Notes: generated by a model not told the origin, from the letters alone. Shown: positions 32,412 through 41,918, numbered from the stretch's first letter. The stretch is 64,000 nucleotides of DNA from Bacillus sp. FJAT-29814 (GCF_001510715.1 NZ_LMTJ01000004.1:1-64000); one strand, 5' to 3'. A program made the numbers and translations.

Positions 32412-35027
32412 ATGAAAAAAGTTCATATTGTACCCCATATGCATTGGGATAGAGAGTGGTACTTTTCAACAGAAGAATCTCGAATTTTACTGGTAAACAA
32501 CATGGAAGAAATCATGGAAATGCTCGAAAATAATCCGGATTACCCATACTACGTTTTAGATGGACAAACTGCCATCCTAGAAGACTATTTTGCCGTGAAA
32601 CCGGAGAATAAAGAACGTGTAAAAAAACTAGTTCAACAGGGGAAATTGATTATCGGCCCTTGGTATACGCAAACGGACGAGATGGTCGTCGGGGGCGAAT
32701 CGATTGTTCGGAATCTGTTATATGGATTAAAGGACACAGAAGAATTCGGCCAGCCGATGATGATTGGCTACCTTCCTGATTCTTTCGGACAGTCTTCGCA
32801 AATGCCGCAAATATTAAATGGGTTTGATATTAAGTACTCTATTTTTTGGCGTGGCACCTCTGAGCGCCATGGCACAGACAAAACCGAATTCTATTGGCAA
32901 AGTGATGATGGCTCAAAGGTTCTTGTGCAGTTGTTTCCACTAGGCTATGCGATTGGAAAATATTTACCGGAGGACGAAAAGAAACTGCAGGAACGGATCG
33001 ATAAGTACTTTACCGTTCTCGATCGCGGCGCGACAACAGACAACATCATTCTTCCGAACGGGCACGACCAAATGCCGATCCAAAAGAATATCTTTACGAT
33101 TATTGAAAAATTGCAGCGTTTGTACCCAGACCGTGAATTTTTCCTAAGTAAATACGAAAATGTATTTAATGAACTGGAACAAAATCAAACCTTGCCCACT
33201 ATCCAAGGGGAATTTTTAGACGGTAAATACATGCGCGTCCATAGAAGCATCTATTCAACCAGAATGGATATTAAGGCAGCCAATACTCGGATTGAAAATA
33301 AACTCACGAATATCCTTGAGCCGTTAGCTTCGATTGCTTATTCATTAGGATTTGAATACCATCATGGCTTAATCGAGTTAATTTGGAAGGAAATCATGAA
33401 AAACCATGCCCATGACAGCATCGGCTGCTGCTGCTCTGATAAGGTTCATCGCGAGATCATGAACCGCTTCTTCCTGGCGGAGGAAAAGACTGATCAACTG
33501 ATTGAATTCTACAAGCGGAAAATCACCGATTCCATTCGAACGGAACGGAAAGAAGATCGCCTAACAGCGTTTAATCTGCTTCCATATGAGCGGAAAGAGG
33601 TGATCACGACAACAGTCGTTACCAAGCTTGATTCATTCACATTAGTGGATGCTGACGGAACAACCATCCCATTTGAAGTATTGAAGAAAGAAATACTGGA
33701 CCCAGGCTTAATTGACCGCCAAATCGTTCACTACGGAAACTATGATCCCTTCTATCAATATACGATTCAATTAAAGGATCCGATTCCGGCGATGGGGTAT
33801 AAAACGTATTTTGTAGTTGGAAACGGCGATGAAACTCAAATGGCCCAAACCCTTATGGAAAAAGAAACGGTGGAAACCGACCATTATGTGGTATCCGTCA
33901 ATCCAAATGGAACCTTAAAAATTTGGGATAAACAGCTTGAGAAGGAATTTAACGATGTTCTTCGGTTGGAAAACGGCGGCGATGATGGCGATGAATACGA
34001 CTTCTCTCCACTGGCGAATGAACAATTAATCTATAGTGACAAGGCAGAAGCAGAGGTGAAAATCTCCCAAAATGCTTATGAGGCATTCATTGATATCCAA
34101 TTACAGCTTGCTGTACCTGGAGATTTAGATAAGCGCAAAAACGGCAAGCTAGATCGGTTTGTTGGTGTCCATTGGAAGGTGCGCATCCCTAATCATCAGC
34201 CGATCATAAAGGTCGAGGCCGAGATTGAGAACCTGGCGAACGATCATCGTCTTCGTGTCTTGATTCCTACTGGCATTGCCTCAGCCTTCTCTGTATCGGA
34301 CAATCAATTCGGATCTATTAAAAGGGATGTTTACGATGCGGCCATGGATGTGTGGGCTGACGAAAATTGGGATGAGCGCCCGGATTCGATTTATCCAATG
34401 CTATCCTTTGTAGGCTTATCAGATGAGAAACATGGAATTAGTGTGGTAACGAATAGCACAAGGGAATATGAAATTATTGGGGAGCACTACGATACGATCG
34501 CCATTACACTGTTCCGCAGTGTTGGGGTGTTGGGTAAAGAAGAAATGCTAAGAAGACCTGGGCGTCCGTCCGGTATTAAGCTGCCAACACCTGATTCACA
34601 AATGATTGGAAAACTACAGTTAGCCTTTGCCATCACAACACATAAAGGCTCAACCACGACCGCTAACGTAGCAAGAACGGCTAAGGAATATACAACACCG
34701 ATCCAGACCTATAATAAAATTCCGTATAATGCCATGAAGTTGAACCCAAGCGGGCTGCAGACACCGACAAGCTTTAGTTTCCTTCAAGAAACGAACCCTA
34801 ACGCTGTCCTAAGTACACTGAAAAAGGCAGAAAAAGAACCGAAGTTTGTTTTACGATTCTATAACCCAACTGCAACGGAACAACAAAGCTCGTTCACAGT
34901 TAACCGTTCCGTTAACGAAGTCTCGGAAGCAAATTTGAATGAGAAAGCAACTGTTCCATTAAAGTTGGAAAAAAATCAATTCACTGTCACCCTAAAGCAA
35001 AATGAAGTGAAATCAGTATTATTCTAA
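32412..35027 (+). CDS. mngB: GH38 alpha-mannosidase, 6-phosphomannosylglycerate hydrolase
   Basis: 871 residues. The N-terminal catalytic barrel begins KVHIVPHMHWDREW (zinc-binding His and Asp), continues with GPWYTQTDEMVVGGESIVRN and MIGYLPDSFGQSSQMP (nucleophile Asp and zinc site), and KNHAHDSIGCCCSD near residue 330 is the second zinc His. A central three-helix bundle and C-terminal beta domains follow. In E. coli MngB cleaves 2-O-(6-phospho-mannosyl)-glycerate into mannose-6-P and glycerate. GGAGG lies six bases before the ATG at 32412. Co-transcribed with mngA. Confidence 0.93.
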   Translation: MKKVHIVPHMHWDREWYFSTEESRILLVNNMEEIMEMLENNPDYPYYVLDGQTAILEDYFAVKPENKERVKKLVQQGKLIIGPWYTQTDEMVVGGESIVRNLLYGLKDTEEFGQPMMIGYLPDSFGQSSQMPQILNGFDIKYSIFWRGTSERHGTDKTEFYWQSDDGSKVLVQLFPLGYAIGKYLPEDEKKLQERIDKYFTVLDRGATTDNIILPNGHDQMPIQKNIFTIIEKLQRLYPDREFFLSKYENVFNELEQNQTLPTIQGEFLDGKYMRVHRSIYSTRMDIKAANTRIENKLTNILEPLASIAYSLGFEYHHGLIELIWKEIMKNHAHDSIGCCCSDKVHREIMNRFFLAEEKTDQLIEFYKRKITDSIRTERKEDRLTAFNLLPYERKEVITTTVVTKLDSFTLVDADGTTIPFEVLKKEILDPGLIDRQIVHYGNYDPFYQYTIQLKDPIPAMGYKTYFVVGNGDETQMAQTLMEKETVETDHYVVSVNPNGTLKIWDKQLEKEFNDVLRLENGGDDGDEYDFSPLANEQLIYSDKAEAEVKISQNAYEAFIDIQLQLAVPGDLDKRKNGKLDRFVGVHWKVRIPNHQPIIKVEAEIENLANDHRLRVLIPTGIASAFSVSDNQFGSIKRDVYDAAMDVWADENWDERPDSIYPMLSFVGLSDEKHGISVVTNSTREYEIIGEHYDTIAITLFRSVGVLGKEEMLRRPGRPSGIKLPTPDSQMIGKLQLAFAITTHKGSTTTANVARTAKEYTTPIQTYNKIPYNAMKLNPSGLQTPTSFSFLQETNPNAVLSTLKKAEKEPKFVLRFYNPTATEQQSSFTVNRSVNEVSEANLNEKATVPLKLEKNQFTVTLKQNEVKSVLF

Positions 35028-35039
35028 ACCTATATTAAC

Positions 35040-35067
35040 AAAGGCAAGGGACACTTCCCTTGCCTTT
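35040..35067 (+). terminator. Terminator of mngA-mngB
   Basis: AAAGGCAAGGG and CCCTTGCCTTT form a perfect 11-bp stem with a 6-nt loop, followed by TGTCAC. Confidence 0.7.
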
Positions 35068-35130
35068 TGTCACTTATAAATGCAGGCAGCGTGTCGAGGA
35101 TGATAAAGCCCTCAAACTACTCCCGTTCGG

Positions 35131-35652
35131 TTAATCCGTCATAAACTTATAACGTAAAATCGCCGCGAGGCCGGCACCATGTTTGAAATCCCCTTTAACC
35201 ACCAGGTCCTTCAATTCTTGCATCGAAATCGTATGCAATTCGATTTGTTCACTGCTTTCCAGCTTCTGCTCGGTAGGAGTTAGGCCGGCTGCCGCATACA
35301 AATGAATTTCTTCCGTGGTTGAGCCCGGTGATGGAAAAAAGCTTCCCAAATCAAGCCAGTGCTCTGCGATGTAACCCGTCTCTTCCTCCAATTCCTTTTT
35401 CGCCGCTTCAATAGGCGAAGATCCCGACTCTATCATTCCGGCAGGCAGTTCCCATTGCCAATTTTTCAAGGCATGACGGTACTGTCTGATACAAACGACC
35501 TCATGATTTTTCGTAACTGGAAGGATACAGACACCCTTTGAAAAATTCAGATAGGAAAAAGTCTTTTCCTCCCCATTTGGAAGGACCACCTGATCAATGG
35601 AAACTTCAAAACGATCTACCTTCTGCTTATTCGAACGTGCAATTTTCCACAT
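35131..35652 (-). CDS. Nudix hydrolase, ADP-ribose pyrophosphatase-like
   Basis: 173 residues resembling NudF-type ADP-ribose pyrophosphatases (RQYRHALKNWQWELPAGMIE, YPSPG-like FFPSPGSTTEEIHLY). The Nudix box spans GMIESGSSPIEAAKKELEEE plus TGY. The metal-binding E16, E19 and E20 are kept, but the seventh position is Ser instead of Glu and the conserved Arg is Lys, so activity or specificity may be altered. The ATG at 35652 has AGGTG about ten bases ahead; the longer frame starts without a site. Monocistronic. Confidence 0.85.
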   Translation of the reverse strand: MWKIARSNKQKVDRFEVSIDQVVLPNGEEKTFSYLNFSKGVCILPVTKNHEVVCIRQYRHALKNWQWELPAGMIESGSSPIEAAKKELEEETGYIAEHWLDLGSFFPSPGSTTEEIHLYAAAGLTPTEQKLESSEQIELHTISMQELKDLVVKGDFKHGAGLAAILRYKFMTD

Positions 35653-35815
35653 TATTAAATACACCTCATCCTGATCACTCGCTCCTCCTAGGATAATCCT
35701 TTTTGGAGATAGAATCAAAATGTATGGCCTATTTTGCCTGAACTAAATAACCTAACATAATGGGGTATCATTCCTAACAAAAAAAGAAATGCTCTACCCA
35801 AATTCCCTGTGTTTG

Positions 35816-36010
35816 AAAAATAAACGGAGAAATTCCGTTTAAATTGGGAAATACCTATATTTCCCTAAAAATAAAGGAAGTTTTTCCGCTTATATCATCT
35901 AAATCACTGGATTTTGTCTTATTTAAAGTAGATAAGCGGAAATTCTCCGCTTATTTCTACTTCTTAAGCCTCCCCTATATACATTAGACGGAAATTCTCC
36001 GTCTAAAAAA
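35816..36010 (-). repeat. 190-bp hairpin-rich intergenic repeat, copy B
   Basis: The reverse complement of this block aligns with 17176-17367 along its entire length (roughly 75% by eye). Shared parts include GCGGAGAATTTCC, AATAAGCGGAGAATTTCCG, CTTTATTTTTAGGGAAATA, GGTATTTCCCAATTTA and CCGTTTATTTTT. It occupies most of the 455-bp gap; the remainder is a terminator, with no gene seen. Confidence 0.8.
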
Positions 36011-36046
36011 GCATGGCGAATTCCCTTAAGGATTACCATGCTTTTT
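36005..36046 (-). terminator. Terminator of the fructokinase gene
   Basis: AAAAAAGCATGG pairs with CCATGCTTTTT around a 19-nt loop. U-runs occur on both strands, so it may also mark the end of transcription from the other side. Confidence 0.65.
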
Positions 36047-36107
36047 CGTAAGTTATTTAACCTGTTTTTTCACTTTTAAACTTCAAAAGAAACCTTCAAA
36101 CAGGCAC

Positions 36108-36980
36108 TCAATCTATTACTGACCCATGGGTTTCTCTCGCCAACAGCAGGCTGCCCACAATTCCCGCATTGTCGCCTAATCCCGGGCTAACAAAATAGTC
36201 GTTCAACTCTGGCGTTTCCACATAATTGTTAAGCAACGCCGCGAACTCCGCCCGAATCAACGGGAATAATTGCGTTTGTTTCATGACGCCGCCACCAAGG
36301 ATAATTTTTTCCGGACGTAAAACCAGTGTGTAGTTCACCAGTGCCTGAGCAATATAAGATGCCTCAATTTCCCACACTTTTCCATATCTTGCCAATTCGC
36401 GGCCGTTTACTCCATATCTTCCCTCAAGTGCTGGTCCAGCGGCAAGCCCTTCAAAACAGTCCTTATGATACGGGCAATGGCCTTCATACTGGTCCTCCGG
36501 GTGTTTACGGACGAGCAAATGGCCCATTTCCGGATGAGAAAATCCTTCTAAAATCTCCCCGCTCACAACAGCGCCGCCACCGATTCCTGTACCGATCGTC
36601 AAATATAGGCAGCTGCTTGACCCAACAGCACTGCCCTGTTTGAATTCACCATAGGCAGCTGCGTTTACATCCGTTGTGAACGCAACCGGAACATGATACC
36701 GGCTCTTGATAGCACCAACAAAGTTGAAGTAGTCCCATCCGGGTTTTGGAGTACTGGTAATATAGCCGTATGTTTTGGATTGCTTATTAATATCAATCGG
36801 ACCGAACGAACCGATTCCAATCGAGGATAATTCATAGGAATCAAAAAACTCAAACACCACCTCCAAGGTTTCCGCTGGAGTAGTCGTTGGAATGCTGACC
36901 CTACTGATGATCTCTAATTGCTCGTTGCTGACGGCACAAACAAATTTAGTGCCCCCCGCTTCAATGGCTCCGAAGTACAT
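36108..36980 (-). CDS. scrK: ROK-family fructokinase
   Basis: 290 residues, the Bacillus-type ROK fructokinase (ScrK/GmuE group), ATP + fructose to fructose-6-P. N-terminal phosphate loop FGAIEAGGTKFVCAV, LTIGTGIGGGAVV, and the zinc-binding segment HPEMGHLLVRKHP ... GHCPYHKDCFEGLAAGPAL are all present. It lies 64 bp after the GH32 gene, so it uses the fructose set free by that enzyme. Confidence 0.93.
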   Translation of the reverse strand: MYFGAIEAGGTKFVCAVSNEQLEIISRVSIPTTTPAETLEVVFEFFDSYELSSIGIGSFGPIDINKQSKTYGYITSTPKPGWDYFNFVGAIKSRYHVPVAFTTDVNAAAYGEFKQGSAVGSSSCLYLTIGTGIGGGAVVSGEILEGFSHPEMGHLLVRKHPEDQYEGHCPYHKDCFEGLAAGPALEGRYGVNGRELARYGKVWEIEASYIAQALVNYTLVLRPEKIILGGGVMKQTQLFPLIRAEFAALLNNYVETPELNDYFVSPGLGDNAGIVGSLLLARETHGSVID

Positions 36981-37044
36981 CGTTTTTCCTCCTGATTCAT
37001 AATAACGATGCGACCCTTAAGTAAGGGCCGCATTCACTCATAAA

Positions 37045-38487
37045 TTAACCACGAAACGTCTCATACCGGACTTCTTTAAGCACCGCTCCACTGCCTGTAA
37101 TCGATATATCCGTTCCTTTATTTTGGTCATAGGCGGTGAAACTCACAACCTTCTCATCTGCATTGACAAACAGTTCAACAGAATGAAGATCAAGATAAAA
37201 CTCTAACGTTTTCTCGCTTCCGGGCGCTCCAAAGCAATTTTCCAACACAATCGGCTCTTTGCTGCCATAATCTGATAAGATAACTAGCTTGTTATTAGCG
37301 GCATCGACTTCTACCCGTGTAGATTTCGTTTCATTTTTATTCAGTTCGATGGTAAACTTCTGGGCATCATCCGCCAACGCGAGCTTTAAATAGCCCGCCT
37401 CTTTTCCGGGAATCTCCAGTTGCTCCTCGACCACCACATTTTCATGGAGTACTGATAGATCAAAGTTCGACCCGCGGTCAATAAATGGCCGCTGTTGCAA
37501 ATCACCATTCTTAATGGTTAACTGCCTAGGAATAGACATCATGCCATTAAAGCCGTATTCTCTTGGCGGTGTGGTCTGGTGCCAGCGGTGCATCCAGGAA
37601 ATTAATAAGCGTTCGCCGTTTTGTCCCTCTGTCGTTTGCGGGGCATAAAACGTCTGGCCATGGTCAAGCAGTTCCTTTTTCTCCGGCTTGAACACTCCCT
37701 TTTCAAAATCCATTTCCCCGATCACATAGGAAGTTTTGTTTTGGATTTGCTCGCTGAACTCAGGGTCACATGGCATTTCGGAGAAAATTAGGACATATTT
37801 GCCATCCAATTCAAAAAGGTCAGGGCATTCTAGTAAGGTATTATCCTCAAATTTGGTCTGAAAAATGGAAGAATGAAACTCCCAATCTAACAGATCCTTC
37901 GATTTAAACATAATGATTTCGCCGCGCCGCTCCGCATTTCTTACTGACAATACACAGTAATACGTGCCATCTACCTCCAACACCTTCGGATCGCGGAAAT
38001 CACAAATCAAATACCCTTCCGGTAATTGCTTTTCCCCAATAACCGGGTTTAATGGATATTTTTCAAAATGGACACCATCGCTAGAGAAGGCAACACACTG
38101 ACGTTCAGAAATTTCAGACTCATCCCGGTCAAAGCCGATGTTCGGGTCAATGTGGCCAGTATAAATCAGATACAGCTTTCCGTCTTTTTCAATCGCGCTG
38201 CCGGAAAAACAACCATGCGTATCGTAAGCCTTATCATTGGCCAGTGCGACAGGGAGGTATTCCCAGTTCACAAAATCCTTCGTTTTCGCATGGCCCCAAT
38301 GCATGGAATCCCAGACAACATCATACGGATTATATTGATAGAATAAGTGATAATATCCTTGATAAAAGATAAAGCCATTCGGATCATTCATCCAACCAAT
38401 TTCCGGAGAAAAATGGTAGTAAGGCCGGCTTGAGACTTTCGCTTTATTTTGCTGTATATACTCGTTTGCTTTTTGTAGTCTATTCAT
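37045..38487 (-). CDS. sacA: GH32 sucrose-6-phosphate hydrolase / invertase
   Basis: 480 residues of the GH32 family, with a five-bladed propeller and a C-terminal beta-sandwich. Nucleophile in WMNDPNGFIFYQG, the RDP motif in CDFRDPKV and the acid/base Glu in LLECPDLF are intact. No signal peptide, so it acts inside the cell. Although annotated sacA-like, the locus has an ABC importer and no sucrose PTS, so the natural substrate is probably non-phosphorylated sucrose or a short fructo-oligosaccharide. AGAGGTG precedes the ATG. It follows the permease genes by 12 bp. Confidence 0.93.
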   Translation of the reverse strand: MNRLQKANEYIQQNKAKVSSRPYYHFSPEIGWMNDPNGFIFYQGYYHLFYQYNPYDVVWDSMHWGHAKTKDFVNWEYLPVALANDKAYDTHGCFSGSAIEKDGKLYLIYTGHIDPNIGFDRDESEISERQCVAFSSDGVHFEKYPLNPVIGEKQLPEGYLICDFRDPKVLEVDGTYYCVLSVRNAERRGEIIMFKSKDLLDWEFHSSIFQTKFEDNTLLECPDLFELDGKYVLIFSEMPCDPEFSEQIQNKTSYVIGEMDFEKGVFKPEKKELLDHGQTFYAPQTTEGQNGERLLISWMHRWHQTTPPREYGFNGMMSIPRQLTIKNGDLQQRPFIDRGSNFDLSVLHENVVVEEQLEIPGKEAGYLKLALADDAQKFTIELNKNETKSTRVEVDAANNKLVILSDYGSKEPIVLENCFGAPGSEKTLEFYLDLHSVELFVNADEKVVSFTAYDQNKGTDISITGSGAVLKEVRYETFRG

Positions 38488-38499
38488 TGCGCACCTCTC

Positions 38500-39333
38500 T
38501 TATTTAATACCGCTACTCATCGACCCTTCGACGATATATTTTTGGAAGAAAATATACAGGATAACGATCGGAATCGTTACAATGGTCAACGCTGCCATCA
38601 TATGGCTTGTAAAGATGTTATACGTATCACTGAAAACAGCATTTAATGCCACTTGAATTGGCATCAAATCCGAATTTGACAAGGCCATGACCGGCCATAG
38701 GAAGTCGTTCCATGAAGCCAGGAAGGTCAAAATGCCAACCGTGACGTACATATTCAAGCTGGAAGGGATGACAATTCGGAAGAAACAGCCAAGTTCGCTT
38801 AGCCCATCAATTTTTCCAGATTCAATCAATTCACCAGGGAAGGACAGGAAATGCTGCCGGAACAAGAAAATATTCATGACATTCACGATAAACGGGAGCA
38901 AATAGCCCGGAACGGTATTGATTAAGCCCATTTCGTTTACGACAAGGAATAATGGCAGGATGGTTGCTTCAATCGGAACAATCATCAACGCGATAATAAA
39001 AATGAGAATGCCGTCCTTAAACGGGAACTTAAACCTGGCCAAGGCATAACCTGCCAAAGAGTTAATCGTCAACCCGATGACAACCGTGACAGAGGCATAG
39101 ATCAAACTATTTCCGACGTTTTTAAAAATATTATATAAACCTAGTAATTCCGTATAGGATTTTAAGGACAGGTCCGAAAACCTTGGAATAATTGCAAAAA
39201 TGCCGCCAATATCTCTATAAATGACCTCGTCAATTTTAAATGAGGATAGAATCATCCAAAGGAGCGGAATCATGAATTGTAAAGCGACGGCGACAGCCAA
39301 TACATAAAAGAGTGATTTCTTGACTAGTTTCAT
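38500..39333 (-). CDS. Sugar ABC permease, MalG-like
   Basis: 277 residues with six hydrophobic segments and the CUT1 permease EAA loop (ELIESGKIDGLSELGCFFRIVIPSSL). It ends in the usual SMSSGIK. The start overlaps the preceding permease stop by four bases (ATGA). Together they form the channel of a fructoside importer. Confidence 0.92.
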   Translation of the reverse strand: MKLVKKSLFYVLAVAVALQFMIPLLWMILSSFKIDEVIYRDIGGIFAIIPRFSDLSLKSYTELLGLYNIFKNVGNSLIYASVTVVIGLTINSLAGYALARFKFPFKDGILIFIIALMIVPIEATILPLFLVVNEMGLINTVPGYLLPFIVNVMNIFLFRQHFLSFPGELIESGKIDGLSELGCFFRIVIPSSLNMYVTVGILTFLASWNDFLWPVMALSNSDLMPIQVALNAVFSDTYNIFTSHMMAALTIVTIPIVILYIFFQKYIVEGSMSSGIK

Positions 39334-40274
39334 GCTGCCTTCTCCTCTCCAAACAGCCTTTTAATCCCAATAGAGACAATGATCAAAAAGACGGTAAACA
39401 CTAACGTGATCGCGCTGGCATATCCAACATTCCGGTGGCGGAATCCGTACTCATAAATATATTGCAGGATGGTCATTGTAGAATAATCCGGACCCCCGCC
39501 CGTCATCACCATTGGTTGAACAATTAGTTTAAAGGCTTGAATGGTCGTTGTAATCACCAAAAACATCGTAATTGGCTTTAATGAAGGAATCGTAATATAC
39601 AGGAATTTCTGCAGCCCATTCGCCCCATCAATCTCAGCGGCTTCATAGATTTGGTTGTCTATGTTCTTTAGCCCCGCCAAAAAGATCATCATCTGGTATC
39701 CACAGCCTGACCATGCAGAGATTACCACGATCGTGTACATGGCTTGAGAAGCGCTCGTGAGGAATGGTTGCTTCGAAATGCCGATATTCGCCAACATTTC
39801 ATTAATTAAGCCCGATGTCGGATTTAACATAACGGTCCAAAGAATAGAGATGACAACTAACGATAAAACAGCCGGAGAAAAATACGCTGTCCGAAATAGG
39901 CCGACACCCTTAAATTTCTTATTGACGATCAAGGCTAGGCCAAGCGCCATCGCAAGCTGCAGCGGCACAACCAAGACGACGAATTTGATCGTGTTGAGGA
40001 AGCTTTGCCTTAATACGTCATCCGTCAGCATCCGCTTGAAGTTTTCCATACCAGTAAATTGTTTAGCGTCCGGCTTTAATAAATAATAATCAGTAAATCC
40101 ATAGGTAAACGCTAGAATAATCGGAAGCACAATGAATAAAGTGGCAAGTACCAGTGCTGGAATTAGGAATCCATAGGCAGCGGCGACCTCACCTTTTTTA
40201 TAGTGATTACTTTGCCGATAATGCTCCGTAGTATTTCTCACTTGCACGAACCGGCTTAATTTTAATTTTTTCAT
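39330..40274 (-). CDS. Sugar ABC permease, MalF-like
   Basis: 314 residues, six to seven hydrophobic segments, EAA loop YEAAEIDGANGLQKFLYITIP. It is coupled to the MalG-like gene by a 4-bp overlap. No ATP-binding subunit is encoded in the locus, so the pair probably uses a shared MsmX-type ATPase encoded elsewhere, as known for Bacillus CUT1 transporters. Confidence 0.92.
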   Translation of the reverse strand: MKKLKLSRFVQVRNTTEHYRQSNHYKKGEVAAAYGFLIPALVLATLFIVLPIILAFTYGFTDYYLLKPDAKQFTGMENFKRMLTDDVLRQSFLNTIKFVVLVVPLQLAMALGLALIVNKKFKGVGLFRTAYFSPAVLSLVVISILWTVMLNPTSGLINEMLANIGISKQPFLTSASQAMYTIVVISAWSGCGYQMMIFLAGLKNIDNQIYEAAEIDGANGLQKFLYITIPSLKPITMFLVITTTIQAFKLIVQPMVMTGGGPDYSTMTILQYIYEYGFRHRNVGYASAITLVFTVFLIIVSIGIKRLFGEEKAA

Positions 40275-40293
40275 GGTTTCACATCCCCTCTAT

Positions 40294-40449
40294 TAAATCA
40301 AAACTCGCCGATTGGCAAGTCCGTTAGGACGAAGACAGAGGCGTAGTTGAATTTATGCGTTCAGAATTTATGGATATAAATTCTGATTAGCTAAATCAAA
40401 ACTCGCCGATGGCAGGCCTGATAGGACGAAGACAGTGGCGCAGTTGAAT
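40294..40449. repeat. Two direct copies of a 59-bp sequence
   Basis: TAAATCAAAACTCGCCGAT ... TAGGACGAAGACAG ... GTTGAAT occurs at 40294-40352 and again at 40392-40449 with few differences, in the gap between the binding-protein and permease genes. I recall similar intergenic segments in Bacillaceae, but cannot confirm this here. Confidence 0.7.
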
Positions 40450-40454
40450 GATGT

Positions 40455-40487
40455 GTGAAAAAGAGGTGAGGTCATCCCCACCTCTTT
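40455..40487 (-). terminator. Intra-operon terminator after the binding protein
   Basis: AAAGAGGTG (40460-40468) and CACCTCTTT (40479-40487) pair perfectly, followed on the minus strand by TTCACAC. Partial termination here would give more binding protein than permease. Confidence 0.65.
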
Positions 40488-40497
40488 ATTTAAAAAA

Positions 40498-41883
40498 CTA
40501 CTTCCGATATTTTTCTAGTTCTTTATCGATTTTCTTTGCGGCATCGTCCACGTACTTCTTGATTGTCGCAGAATCCGTTGTTTTATTTTGTGCAATTTTC
40601 AATAGAACATCTTTTGCAAATGTTTCAGAAAGATATGGGTAACCCGGTGATACAGGACGAGCCTTATTGGTGTTTTCAACCTGGTACTTTAATACAGTCC
40701 ATGCTTCATTGTGATAAAGGTTGTCCGTATTTGTATCGATTTCGGAAATAGAATTGATTCTTGTTGGAATCGATCCGTTTTTGTGATAGTACTCTTTTGC
40801 TGCCTCGTCGTTTGTCAGCCATTCCATGACTTCAACTACTTGCTTGATGCGTTTTTCATCTTTCTCCTGACCATTGCGGACGAATGCCCAGCTTCCGGAT
40901 GGAGTATAGAGGCCATCATAGTTCTCGCTCATTTTTGGATAACGAACGGTTCTGAACTTTAGGTCAGGATAGTTGTTGATCAATTCATTGACATACCAGA
41001 ATCCACTTACAGATAAAGCTGTTTTTCCAGAATGAAATGCTTTTTCAGACTCTGAAGCAGTAGCAAGGGCTGGCTCTTTAAATAATTGAGAATATTTCGT
41101 TAAAGCGTCTACAGATTTGCTGCTGTTTAAAACTCCATCAACGGTTAAACCGTCTTCATCCACGATATTGGCGCCATTGCCCCAAAGGATCGGTGTGTAA
41201 AAGTAGGTTCCAGTTTCATAGACACCATTTGAAACATCCGTTAATAACGTGCTGACTGCGGTTTCATACTTTGCAAATGCTGGGTCGTTTGATTTCTTAG
41301 CAAACTCGTCAATTTTTCGGGCAAGTGTCACAAACTGGTCCCAAGTCCAATCTTGATCCTTGCTAGGAATCAACGCCTTAATATCATCAGGCAATGCATT
41401 GATCATATCTTCGTTATACATGATGGCAACACCAGAATCAGAGTAGCCCATTCCGTATAATTTGCCATCCACTGTACCCTGGTCGATGATTGCTTGTGTA
41501 AAGCCTTTCTTAAAACCATCACTTAAATAAGGATCTACTTCACCAATAACGCCAGAATCTGCATAAGCCGCAATGTCCGGACCGTCAAGAGTGAAAATAT
41601 CAGGCATGTCGCTTGCTGTAATCGCAGCATTCAGTTTATCAATGTAACCTGAGCCGGCTCCGGCACGGGTAATATTTTGAATTTCTACTTTTGGTCCATC
41701 TGGATGTTCTTCATTAAATGTCTTAACCCGATCAGCAAACATTTTTCCCTCTGGGTGATCAGCTGCTGCTTGTGTCCAAATCGTTATTTTACCGGCTTTG
41801 TCGCCATCCCCACCTTTAGAACTACATGCCGCTAGGGAAAGGGCTAGGACTAAAGCTGCCATTAACAAGAATATCTTTTTCAT
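40498..41883 (-). CDS. Sugar-binding lipoprotein of a CUT1 ABC transporter
   Basis: 461 residues. Signal peptide with lipobox LSLAACSS (lipidated Cys about residue 21), then a type-1 extracellular solute-binding domain (KITIWTQAAADHPEGKMFADRVKTFNE, WAFVRNGQEKDEKRIKQVVEVMEWLT). First gene of the fructoside operon, preceded by a good promoter with a LacI-type operator between -10 and start codon. The neighbouring GH32 and fructokinase point to sucrose or fructo-oligosaccharides as ligand. Confidence 0.92.
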   Translation of the reverse strand: MKKIFLLMAALVLALSLAACSSKGGDGDKAGKITIWTQAAADHPEGKMFADRVKTFNEEHPDGPKVEIQNITRAGAGSGYIDKLNAAITASDMPDIFTLDGPDIAAYADSGVIGEVDPYLSDGFKKGFTQAIIDQGTVDGKLYGMGYSDSGVAIMYNEDMINALPDDIKALIPSKDQDWTWDQFVTLARKIDEFAKKSNDPAFAKYETAVSTLLTDVSNGVYETGTYFYTPILWGNGANIVDEDGLTVDGVLNSSKSVDALTKYSQLFKEPALATASESEKAFHSGKTALSVSGFWYVNELINNYPDLKFRTVRYPKMSENYDGLYTPSGSWAFVRNGQEKDEKRIKQVVEVMEWLTNDEAAKEYYHKNGSIPTRINSISEIDTNTDNLYHNEAWTVLKYQVENTNKARPVSPGYPYLSETFAKDVLLKIAQNKTTDSATIKKYVDDAAKKIDKELEKYRK

Positions 41884-41918
41884 ACTTTCTTTGAACCTCC
41901 CTGAATTGAATATTCCTT

